NCBI GenBank assembly: GCA_022844165.1
Contig: JALHMH010000039.1
Span: 1 to 40,418, forward strand
DNA from: Lysobacterales bacterium
GTDB taxonomy: Bacteria; Pseudomonadota; Gammaproteobacteria; Xanthomonadales; SZUA-5
DNA: 40,418 nucleotides
Direction of reading: 5' to 3'
Part shown: positions 10,623-18,121 of the stretch, piece by piece
Layout: each line of letters starts with the position of its first letter
How positions within the stretch are numbered: position 1 is the stretch's first letter
Notes under the pieces: model-generated
Databases searched by the model: none
The model's input: the letters and a program-made list of their open reading frames with translations, nothing else
What the model was told of the DNA's origin: nothing
Program-made: the position numbers and the translations under genes

Positions 10623-10656
10623 AACAAGGGCCGCCCCGTGCGGCCCTTGTTGTTTG
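10623..10656 (+). terminator. Hairpin terminator after the pilQ-linked lipoprotein gene
   Basis: AACAAGGGCCGC at 10623-10634 pairs perfectly with GCGGCCCTTGTT at 10640-10651 around a five-base loop, and is followed by a short T-rich stretch (TGTTT). It sits 17 bases after the lipoprotein stop. The 12-bp GC-rich stem with a weak U tract supports intrinsic termination of the pil-lipoprotein transcript. Confidence 0.8.
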
Positions 10657-10737
10657 TGAGACAGACCGCCCCTAAGCTGGCTCGGCAACTGAGTTTAGGC
10701 CTATCCTCAGCGACATAAACCCCATCACGCGAAACCC

Positions 10738-11946
10738 ATGCCTTCTGTCAGCGCATCCCGAATTTTCGCCGCCGGTGAGCGCATCTTCACCGAAGGCGAT
10801 GAACCTGATGTCGCGTTTCTGATTGAGTCAGGTCGTGTCGAAGTTTGGGCGAACCAGGGCGCCAAGCGGCTGACACTGAGCTTTCTGGGTGCAGGTGAAA
10901 TACTCGGCGAAATGGCTGTGATCGATCGTGCGCCCAGAAGTGCCTGTGCGGATGCCATTACCGAAGTGGTGGTCACGGAAATCCGTGCCGATCAACTCCG
11001 CGAGCGACTCGACGAAGCTGACCCGGTTTTACGCAGTCTGCTCATTGGGCTGCTGACCCGCTATCGGCGAGGACTTCGTGCCGCCCGCGTAGGAACCGGC
11101 AGTGCCGAACCGGCTGCGGACGATCAGGCCCAGGAACAACAGCGCAGAATTGCCGACAAGATACGCTTGGAGCGTGAGCTGCTGGAGGCGATCGACAGGG
11201 AGGAGCTGCGTGTAGCGCTGCAACCGATTTACGATCTGGATGAGCAGCGCATCGTCGGATTCGAGGCTCTGGTACGTTGGGATCATCCCATTCGCGGACC
11301 AGTCTCGCCAGCCGAGTTCATCGCCCTCGCGGAGGAAACCTCACTGATCGTTCCCGTCGGTCACTACGCCTTGAGAAAGTCGTGCCAGCTGCTCGCTGAG
11401 CTCGATCAACAACTGCCACCTGAAATTCGGCCGTGGGTTGCTGTGAACATCTCCGCCCGGCAGTCGATCGTGCCTGACTTTGCCGACTTGCTCGCAAGAA
11501 CGGCGCAGGAGTTTGGTTTGAGCCCGCGGCGATTAAAGGCCGAAATCACGGAGAGCCTTGCGCTGGACTACGAGCGAGTCACCGAGTTGATCCAACGATG
11601 TCGTCACCATGGCATCGGGGTGGCGCTTGACGACTTCGGAACCGGTCACTCGGGCCTGGGGCACCTGCATCGCCTGGACTTTGATTCAATCAAACTAGAC
11701 CGGGCATTCGTGACTCCTTTGCCCCAAGACGCCAAGGCAGTTGCACTCGTCCGTGGCATCGCCACGATGCTCAATGGGCTAAATGCGGAAGTCATCGCCG
11801 AAGGCGTGGAAACGCTGGAGCAGGCCAAGGCCCTGCGCCAACTGGGCGTCCGTTACATACAAGGCTGGTTGGTAGGCCGCCCACAAGAACCTCAAGCGGT
11901 CCTCCGGCAGCTGCTGGACCCACCGACCGTGATTCTGGGGCAGTAG
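10738..11946 (+). CDS. Cyclic-nucleotide-binding domain/EAL fusion, probable c-di-GMP phosphodiesterase
   Basis: The 402-residue protein has an N-terminal cyclic-nucleotide-binding/Crp-like beta-roll (about residues 5-115, with AGERIFTEGDEPDVAFLIESG and GAGEILGEMAVIDRAPRSA) and a C-terminal EAL domain (about 145-395). EAL catalytic and metal-binding motifs look intact: EALVRW, NIS, EITES, DDFGTG, IKLDRAF and AEGVET. It is therefore expected to hydrolyse c-di-GMP to pGpG. The sensor domain probably gates this with a nucleotide or another ligand. There is no signal peptide or membrane segment, so it should be cytoplasmic. It follows the terminator of the pil-lipoprotein unit and is likely transcribed separately, although c-di-GMP control of type IV pili makes the proximity notable. 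The start is the first ATG of the frame; no strong ribosome-binding site is visible. Confidence 0.9.
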   Translation: MPSVSASRIFAAGERIFTEGDEPDVAFLIESGRVEVWANQGAKRLTLSFLGAGEILGEMAVIDRAPRSACADAITEVVVTEIRADQLRERLDEADPVLRSLLIGLLTRYRRGLRAARVGTGSAEPAADDQAQEQQRRIADKIRLERELLEAIDREELRVALQPIYDLDEQRIVGFEALVRWDHPIRGPVSPAEFIALAEETSLIVPVGHYALRKSCQLLAELDQQLPPEIRPWVAVNISARQSIVPDFADLLARTAQEFGLSPRRLKAEITESLALDYERVTELIQRCRHHGIGVALDDFGTGHSGLGHLHRLDFDSIKLDRAFVTPLPQDAKAVALVRGIATMLNGLNAEVIAEGVETLEQAKALRQLGVRYIQGWLVGRPQEPQAVLRQLLDPPTVILGQ

Positions 11947-12068
11947 CAAGAATGCCTTGAACCAGCGAAAAAGGAATGCCGGATGCGTCGGGATAAATCT
12001 GGCAAATCAAGGCTGGCAAAACATGAAGTGGCACCGGCGCCCGTTTCGCAACCCGTTCGACAGCACCT

Positions 12069-13745
12069 TTAAATTTCGAACCCGTAGACAAACATCGAGT
12101 CCGGACCATTCAGATCGAGCACCGATACGCGAATCGGTACATCGGGCAGACCGGATGACGTAACGCTAACGGTAGCAAGGTCGTCCGTCAGATCTGCATC
12201 CGTGGCGACGCTGATACGGACGGCCTGAGGTTGCGACCAATTGCCTGGCGTGAAGGTCAGGGTCGAACCGGAGACGATGCCCACATCGTTGTCGCCCGCA
12301 GTTCTGGCGACGTTGACGGTGACATTCGCCACAGGCGCAATGGCGAGACGAACGGTGGTAACCACTTCACCGCCTTCGTCGGCACGTAGATTCTGGTTGG
12401 CTACCACCAAAGCCTGCACCGTTGCGTTGAACGCTGCCCGGAAGACGTTTGCCGTGCCAACGCCGACGTAGTAGAGCGCGCCATCCGGTCCGACAGCGAT
12501 GTCGACCTGGGACGCGATTCCCGTTGCCCAGTAGTCGGTACTCAAAACCGAATTGGTCACTGGATCGATGCGTGCGCGCATAATGCGGTTGGAATTGCAG
12601 TCGCCATAGAAAAAGTTGCCGCGATAGTCGGCGCTGGCGCCGGTTGCGTCGTAGAACGTACCGCCCGTAAGGCAGCCGCCCTGGTTCAAGGTTGCGGCAC
12701 TGCCACCGCTGCTGGTTGCGTCCGCTCCTGCTTGCTGGGCGGTAAACGTGGTCGACGTCGGCACAGACGCGACATAGAGATTGGACTGATTAAACGACGT
12801 GTTGCCAACGCCGGAGATCGTGAGGTTTCCACCGACGCGAAAACCATGGTTGGCGCTGGTCGTAAACGAAGCGACATTGCCGCTGCGCGTGGCAGAGGTA
12901 ATCGTTCTCGTATCGCTGCTGTTGGTTCGATACACGATCTTGGGCGTGATGAAGCCAGCCGGTTGGTTGTTTTCAAAATCGTTGTATCCGGCGTGATCGC
13001 CGCGTTTGACGACAAACACCTGCTCGTAACTGGTGCCCACGGAATTGACCCAGAGTAGCCCTGTTGACGGCTGCACTGTCAAGGTGAACGGGTTACGCAA
13101 GCCACGCGCGAAAATGAAGTCGTTGTTGGGCCCCACGCCATCGTCGAAGGGGTTATCGCTGGGCAGTGAGCCATCGCGATTCGCCCGCCCGACTTTGGAG
13201 GCCAGCGACGTCAAATTGGCATCGACGCCGGTCCCGTTGCCCAGATCGCCGATCGACCAGTACAACTTTCCATCGGCCGCAAAGCCAACGCCGCCGCCGT
13301 CGTGGTTGGCTCCAACGGTAGGCAGGCCCGGTCTGACAACGGTTCGATTCGTGCCGACGTTGGTGGTTGCATCGTAGTGAATAATCTGCTGCTCGCTATT
13401 GCTGACCGTGACAAAAAAGTAGACCAGTTGATTGCGCGCGAAGTCCGGATCGAAGGCCATGCCGATCAGGCCACATTCGCTATTGGTGAAGATCGGCGAC
13501 ATGGTCGCAAACGTGGACCATGTGGGCGTGCCGCCGGTCAGTGCCCCACCCAGTACGCGAACGCGACCGGTCTTTTCCAAAACGAACAACCGGTCACTGC
13601 CATCCGGCGCCCAGCCCAGACCCGTATGTTGCGAACCATCCGACGAGAAGATCGTTTCGGTCCAGTTGGTATCGATGACCGTTGCCTGGGCGGCTTGCAC
13701 CATGTACATAGTGAGCGCGAGAGGAATATGGCGAGCGCCTTTCAC
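12069..13745 (-). CDS. Secreted PQQ-dependent sugar dehydrogenase-like beta-propeller protein with C-terminal extension
   Basis: The 558-residue product belongs to the glucose/sorbosone dehydrogenase (GSDH) family of six-bladed PQQ beta-propellers. It has a signal peptide cleaved near residue 22 (AAQA-TV). Family signatures are LIGMAFDPDF, NHDGGGVGF (active-site His region), LYWSIGDLG and ARGLRNPFTL (Arg-Asn). About 70 residues starting at TITSATRSGN interrupt the propeller, encoded at about 12698-12906. After the propeller (about residue 440) comes a Calx-beta-like extension, and the protein ends SMFVYGFEI. The GTG start at 13745 is backed by AGGAG eight bases upstream. It lies 93 bases after a paralogous gene on the same strand, so the two may be co-transcribed. 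PQQ use and substrate are inferred from family membership only. Confidence 0.85.
   Translation of the reverse strand: MKGARHIPLALTMYMVQAAQATVIDTNWTETIFSSDGSQHTGLGWAPDGSDRLFVLEKTGRVRVLGGALTGGTPTWSTFATMSPIFTNSECGLIGMAFDPDFARNQLVYFFVTVSNSEQQIIHYDATTNVGTNRTVVRPGLPTVGANHDGGGVGFAADGKLYWSIGDLGNGTGVDANLTSLASKVGRANRDGSLPSDNPFDDGVGPNNDFIFARGLRNPFTLTVQPSTGLLWVNSVGTSYEQVFVVKRGDHAGYNDFENNQPAGFITPKIVYRTNSSDTRTITSATRSGNVASFTTSANHGFRVGGNLTISGVGNTSFNQSNLYVASVPTSTTFTAQQAGADATSSGGSAATLNQGGCLTGGTFYDATGASADYRGNFFYGDCNSNRIMRARIDPVTNSVLSTDYWATGIASQVDIAVGPDGALYYVGVGTANVFRAAFNATVQALVVANQNLRADEGGEVVTTVRLAIAPVANVTVNVARTAGDNDVGIVSGSTLTFTPGNWSQPQAVRISVATDADLTDDLATVSVTSSGLPDVPIRVSVLDLNGPDSMFVYGFEI
12698..12906 (-). other. 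Inserted ~70-residue module within the GSDH propeller gene
   Basis: The encoded segment runs from TITSATRSGNVASFTTSANH through GVGNTSFN and VPTSTTFTAQQ to a Ser/Gly-rich end (DATSSGGSA). It interrupts the dehydrogenase sequence and is absent from the neighbouring paralogue. The pattern (T-S-A-T-R-S-G-N-V-A, HGF-x-VG, ISGVGNTSFN, SVP-x-[SA]-TTFT) resembles a small beta module that I recall in many unrelated secreted and phage tail-associated proteins. The resemblance comes from memory and has not been searched. Confidence 0.5.
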
Positions 13746-13838
13746 TGAAGCTTCTCCTGGAGGTGCCTATGGGCCGTCGGGGCTAGATCAGCACGATTCG
13801 TCCGTTAGCGCCGTTTACCCCAAACGAACACGCAGGGT

Positions 13839-15128
13839 TCACTCCGACTCGAATCCACTCGCCTGCAGACCGCCATTGTCGCTGTCCGAGGTGAATTGAA
13901 GCACCGATCCGCCGTTGTTCGTGACGTACACGTTTCCAGACTCGTCCTCGCCGAATCCAATCACGTTGCCTGGCGTGTCCTGCCAGATGTTGACGTTGGG
14001 AATGGCTGGATCCCATACCCCAGCGCTGTTTCGCGAAGAGAAGTAGATTTCACCGGTGCAGAAGTCGGAGCTCATGTGCATGCCGCGCAAGGCAATGATG
14101 GGTCCCCGGTAGCGGTAGCCGCCAGTGATTGAGCAGCGGCCACTAACATGTTGGTATGACTGAAACGGCGCGATGTACCCGGTGAGTGCACTGGCGCAGG
14201 GACCGGTACTGTTGAAAACTACATGGCCTTCAAAACACCGCCAGCCCAGGTTGACGCCCAACGCCCCGGCAGGGATCCGAGTGGTTTCCTCCCAGGTGCC
14301 TTGACCCACATCGCCAACATACATGTCACCATTGGCCCGATCGAAGGTGAATCGGTAGGGATTGCGCATTCCATGGTGAGCAATCTCATCGCAGGTAGTG
14401 GTTGTTCCCACATGCGGATTGTCCGCCGGGATGCTGTAACCCGCGGGCTGGCCTGTCACTGCGGCGCACATTTCGCTGGTCGCGCTGGCCGTGGGCGTCG
14501 GGTCGATTCGCAGAATCTTGCCCAAGAGATAAAACGCGGTCCCTGTTCCGCAGGCACTTGGATTGTTATCGGCGTTCTTTTTCCACAGGCATTGGGCGAA
14601 GCCGTGCGGATCGTTCTGCGGGCCGCCATCACCAATTGACCAATAAAGAAACCCATCAGGGCCAAAGTGCAGATCGCCGCCGTTGTGGTTGCTGGCGATG
14701 TCCGGCACGGAGATGACTTCACGACGAGTGCTCACGTCGGCAACATTGGGGTTGCCTGCCGTGGTCTGAAATTCCACGACACCATGTGCGAACGACACTG
14801 GAATGGTGTACGACAGATAGAACCGACGCTCGTTTACGCCATCATAGTTGGGATGAAAGGCCAAGCCGAGCAAGCCGCGTTCGCCAGCGGTATTTGTGGT
14901 AATCGACACCAAGGGTGTCGCCAACAGCGCCCCGTTCTGATGCACACGAACAACGCCATCGCGCTGAATGATAAAGATCCGATGCGAGCCATCCGCAGCG
15001 TTGCGCACACCAATGGGTGTGCCGACCGTGCCGGCGGCCAGGAACTGAGTCAGCGCCAGATCGCCCGGCGGCGTCTGTGCAAACGCCGATGTCGCCAGGA
15101 GCGAGGTGATGATTGCGATCAAACGCAT
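13839..15128 (-). CDS. Secreted PQQ-dependent sugar dehydrogenase-like protein (GSDH family)
   Basis: The 429-residue product has a Sec signal peptide (cleavage near AFA-QT, residue 17) and a GSDH-type beta-propeller. Signatures are GLLGLAFHPNYD, NHNGGDLHFGPDG (His region), LYWSIGDGG, HHGMRNPYRF (Arg-Asn) and GDVGQGTWEE. Several cysteines suggest periplasmic or extracellular disulfides. The family oxidises aldose sugars or related substrates with PQQ as cofactor; the substrate here is unknown. It is upstream of, and paralogous to, the 558-residue protein on the same strand. It lacks that protein's inserted module and Calx-beta extension, but its C-terminus (GGLQASGFESE) shares the Gly-Phe-Glu element. 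No PQQ biosynthesis gene is in the window. Confidence 0.87.
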   Translation of the reverse strand: MRLIAIITSLLATSAFAQTPPGDLALTQFLAAGTVGTPIGVRNAADGSHRIFIIQRDGVVRVHQNGALLATPLVSITTNTAGERGLLGLAFHPNYDGVNERRFYLSYTIPVSFAHGVVEFQTTAGNPNVADVSTRREVISVPDIASNHNGGDLHFGPDGFLYWSIGDGGPQNDPHGFAQCLWKKNADNNPSACGTGTAFYLLGKILRIDPTPTASATSEMCAAVTGQPAGYSIPADNPHVGTTTTCDEIAHHGMRNPYRFTFDRANGDMYVGDVGQGTWEETTRIPAGALGVNLGWRCFEGHVVFNSTGPCASALTGYIAPFQSYQHVSGRCSITGGYRYRGPIIALRGMHMSSDFCTGEIYFSSRNSAGVWDPAIPNVNIWQDTPGNVIGFGEDESGNVYVTNNGGSVLQFTSDSDNGGLQASGFESE

Positions 15129-15221
15129 GGGTCAGCTCTCTAATCCGCGGAATTGCGGCGAAGCATAACGGTGCTCTATGCACTGAGTTGTGAAGCGCGC
15201 CGGACTTTCTGAAAAAACGGC

Positions 15222-16181
15222 TCAAGCACCGGATATCTTCAGCAAATACGCCACGTACGCCACATATCCGAGCAGCAACAGGGCGCCGTTCCATCGGGTG
15301 ATCTTCAGGCCTATCAACATCATCGGTACGAGGATGACCGAGAACGCGATCATGACGGGAATGTCCAGCCACATCAGTGTTGGGGCAGTCGTCGGCAATG
15401 GTGTGATCACCGACGTAATGCCGAGTACGCAAAGCACGTTGTAAATGTTGGAGCCCAGCACGTTGCCGATGGCGATATCGGCGTGACCACGCCATGCGGC
15501 CATCACGGACGACGCCAGCTCGGGGAGTGACGTGCCAACGGCAACAATCGTGAGCCCGATGACCAGTTCCGACATGCCCCACATCTTCGCCAGCGATACG
15601 GCCGCCCCAACGCACAAATGCGCGCCGCCCATCAGGCCCACCAAACCAAGCACGATCAGGCCTGCTGTCCAGGCCATTCCGCGATGCGTTTTTGGGTTCT
15701 CTTCTTCAAACTCGACCTGGACGGTCTTGGGTTCATCGCGCGAGGTCTTGACCAGGTACGCCATGAACACGCCGAAGCCGGCCAACATCACGAGGCCCTC
15801 CCAACGCACCAACTGACCCATGCTCGCAAGAGCCCACAACAGCAGGCTGACGCCGATGACAATCGGCAACTCAACCCTGACCATTCGCAACTGCACTGCC
15901 AGCGGCGCGACCAGCGCTGCTAGCGCGAGGATAATTCCGACATTGGCAATGTTAGAGCCGACCACATTGCCGATAGCGATATCCGTATTGCCGTCGATGG
16001 CTGCGCCAATGTTGACGGCCAGTTCCGGCGTCGACGTTCCGAAGCCGACGATGACCAGTCCAATGACGAATTGACTGATGCCGAAACGTTCAGCGACGGA
16101 AGAGGCACCTTTCACGAAGAAATCGGCGCCGACCGCCAGAATGGCAACGCCGAGTGCCAGAATCAAAATTTGAATGAACAT
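15222..16181 (-). CDS. CaCA-family Na+/Ca2+ antiporter (YrbG-like)
   Basis: The 319-residue polytopic membrane protein of the Ca2+/cation antiporter superfamily exchanges Ca2+ for Na+ or H+ across the inner membrane. Two inverted repeats are clear. The first has GFGTSTPEL (residues 46-54) and GNVVGSNIANV. The second has AVGTSLPEL (about residue 215) and GNVLGSNIYNV. These alpha-repeat motifs hold the ion-binding acidic residues. About ten hydrophobic helices are present, with a charged cytoplasmic loop (EPKTVQVEFEEENPKTHRG) between the halves. Length matches E. coli YrbG (about 325). Here it stands alone, not in the mla/kds context of E. coli yrbG, so it is called by family only. Confidence 0.92.
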   Translation of the reverse strand: MFIQILILALGVAILAVGADFFVKGASSVAERFGISQFVIGLVIVGFGTSTPELAVNIGAAIDGNTDIAIGNVVGSNIANVGIILALAALVAPLAVQLRMVRVELPIVIGVSLLLWALASMGQLVRWEGLVMLAGFGVFMAYLVKTSRDEPKTVQVEFEEENPKTHRGMAWTAGLIVLGLVGLMGGAHLCVGAAVSLAKMWGMSELVIGLTIVAVGTSLPELASSVMAAWRGHADIAIGNVLGSNIYNVLCVLGITSVITPLPTTAPTLMWLDIPVMIAFSVILVPMMLIGLKITRWNGALLLLGYVAYVAYLLKISGA

Positions 16182-16298
16182 CGGAGCCTATGCTCTGGGA
16201 GATCGCCTGAGATTAGCAGACACAACCACGCCCGACGTGCATCAGCCGTGTACACGTTCGCCGACGACGTTCGCCGCCGCATTCACATGATGCGGACG

Positions 16299-16604
16299 CT
16301 ACTGCGGAGCAGCGTCTTTCTTCTTCTCGCCGCAATAGTCGGCCAGGATTTTTTCGGTTTCGGCAATCTGCGCGTCGCGTTCCGCCTTCGACAGCTCGCG
16401 CTTCTTGCCGCCTTCCATGATTTCGAGTTTGTCGGGGCCTTGCAACATCTTCAGGTTCTCGCCATGCGCCTTGCAGCCCGCCCTGCGCTGCGCGTTGATT
16501 TCTGCGCGCTCCTCATCTGACATGGGTTTCGGATTCACGGCCTGCTGCGCAAAAGCATCAGCCGCCAACAACAGACAAATTGCAGCACTGAGTCGAACAA
16601 ACAT
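16299..16604 (-). CDS. Small secreted protein of unknown function
   Basis: The 101-residue product has a signal peptide (MFVRLSAAICLLLAADAFA, cleaved before QQ) and a mature part of about 80 residues that is charged and probably helical. Two cysteines are present (RRAGCKAHGE and ILADYCGEKK), spaced so that a disulfide is possible. A strong ribosome-binding site (GGGAGA) precedes the ATG. It resembles the small signal-peptide-bearing hypothetical proteins common in Xanthomonadales, but I do not recognise the family. It is oriented away from the downstream permease gene and shares a roughly 170-base divergent region with it. Confidence 0.75.
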   Translation of the reverse strand: MFVRLSAAICLLLAADAFAQQAVNPKPMSDEERAEINAQRRAGCKAHGENLKMLQGPDKLEIMEGGKKRELSKAERDAQIAETEKILADYCGEKKKDAAPQ

Positions 16605-16776
16605 GGTGATCTCCCGTTTGTGTTTTCGCCGGCAAGCACGCCGGATTGGCGCATGTTACCGAATCTGGGGCGTTGCGGTGAACAACGTTCGTTCCAGAGC
16701 CCTGAGCTAACATAGTGCTTGACAGCGGCGCGCGAACTTGGAAGCGTCGGATGATGCTCGCCCGATGGATCTGCGC

Positions 16777-18066
16777 ATGAGTGTGACCACCGAGCCGCTC
16801 GCGCGCCGACTTTCTGTGATCGGCTTATGGCTGCTGGCGATCAACGGCATGATCGGCGCAGGAATTTTCGGATTACCAGCCGCCGTGGCCTTGTCCGCCG
16901 GGGACTTTGGACCGTGGCTGTTCCTGATCTGTGCGCTACTGATTGCGCCGATCTTGTTGTGCTTTGGCGAACTCGCAAGCGCATTCTCAGGCACGGGTGG
17001 GCCAGTGCTCTACGTCGGGTCTGCGTTCGGTCCCTACGCTGGCTTTCAGGCCGGGTGGGCGTTCTACATTGCCCGGCTGACCGCTTTTGCGGCCAATCTG
17101 AGTTTAATGGTGACTTCGATTGGCTACTTTTGGCCCGCAGCGAGCGGCGGTCATACGCATACGCTGTTGCTCGCCTTGCTCTGCGCGGGCATGGTTTGGA
17201 CCAACGTTGCCGGAGCGCGGACGGCGATGGCTTCTCTTGGTGCGCTGACCGCGCTGAAGATGTTGCCGTTGCTGGCGCTCGCGATGATTGGAATGATCCA
17301 GTTCGATGAGGCTTTGCCCGCTGCATTGACGCCCCCCGACGATCTTGGTGCCGCTTGCCTGTTAGCTATGTACGCTTTCGTCGGATTCGAATCGAGTGTG
17401 GTTCCGGCCGGCGAAGCGCGTCACCCGCAGCGCGATTTGCCACGGGCCCTGTTGGCCGCGCTCTTTGTCTGCGCGTTGTTGTACGGACTGGTGCAGTTGG
17501 CGGCGAGTCATTTGTTGCCAGCGCTGGCGTCCAGCGAGCGGCCGCTAATCGACGTTGGAGACGCGTGGCTAGGGCAGCCTGGCGCGTTGTTCATGGCATT
17601 TGGCATCGTTGCATCCGTGGGCGCGAATCTGGTCGGATCGATGTTCTCCACGCCGCGCGTCAGCTATCGGCTTGCACTCGATCGCCAATTGCCGCAGTGG
17701 TTTGGTGTTGTCCATCGGGTTTACGGCACGCCTTCGAATTCGATTCTCTTTTATGGACTCGCGGCCTTCGCCCTGGCGGCCAGTGGCAGTTTTGTCTGGC
17801 TTGCGGTGATGAGCGTACTGACGCGATTGTTGTTGTACCTTGGCTGCATTGCCGCGATGCCGGCCGTGCGCCGCCGAAACTCGCCGCAATTCCACCTGCG
17901 CGGAGGTCTGCTGGTGCCGATGATCGCGTCGGCAATCTGTCTTGCGCTGCTGTGGCAAGTTCAATGGCGCGCCTATCTTGCGACTGCGGCGCTATTGGCC
18001 GTCGGGACCCTGTTGTACGCACTGGCGGCCCGGAACCGAGTCGACACCTTGCCGCCACGGGCCTGA
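16777..18066 (+). CDS. APC-superfamily amino acid permease
   Basis: Inner-membrane transporter of the amino acid-polyamine-organocation family, about 429 residues with roughly 12 hydrophobic helices. The first helix carries the family's substrate-binding break GMIGAGIFGLP, and helix 6 includes YAFVGFESS followed by GEARHPQRDLPRAL, the conserved cytoplasmic loop. Transport probably uses proton or antiport coupling; the substrate cannot be read from sequence. ATG 16777 was chosen because GGA lies seven bases upstream and the peptide MSVTTEPLARRLSVIGL leads directly into helix 1; ATG 16765 or TTG 16738 are alternatives. It converges on the histidine kinase gene, with 55 bases between the stops. 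Confidence 0.9.
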   Translation: MSVTTEPLARRLSVIGLWLLAINGMIGAGIFGLPAAVALSAGDFGPWLFLICALLIAPILLCFGELASAFSGTGGPVLYVGSAFGPYAGFQAGWAFYIARLTAFAANLSLMVTSIGYFWPAASGGHTHTLLLALLCAGMVWTNVAGARTAMASLGALTALKMLPLLALAMIGMIQFDEALPAALTPPDDLGAACLLAMYAFVGFESSVVPAGEARHPQRDLPRALLAALFVCALLYGLVQLAASHLLPALASSERPLIDVGDAWLGQPGALFMAFGIVASVGANLVGSMFSTPRVSYRLALDRQLPQWFGVVHRVYGTPSNSILFYGLAAFALAASGSFVWLAVMSVLTRLLLYLGCIAAMPAVRRRNSPQFHLRGGLLVPMIASAICLALLWQVQWRAYLATAALLAVGTLLYALAARNRVDTLPPRA

Positions 18067-18121
18067 GGCAAAATTCGATGGGACCACGAAGCGATGGAGC
18101 GAGCATGGATCGAGGAACGCG

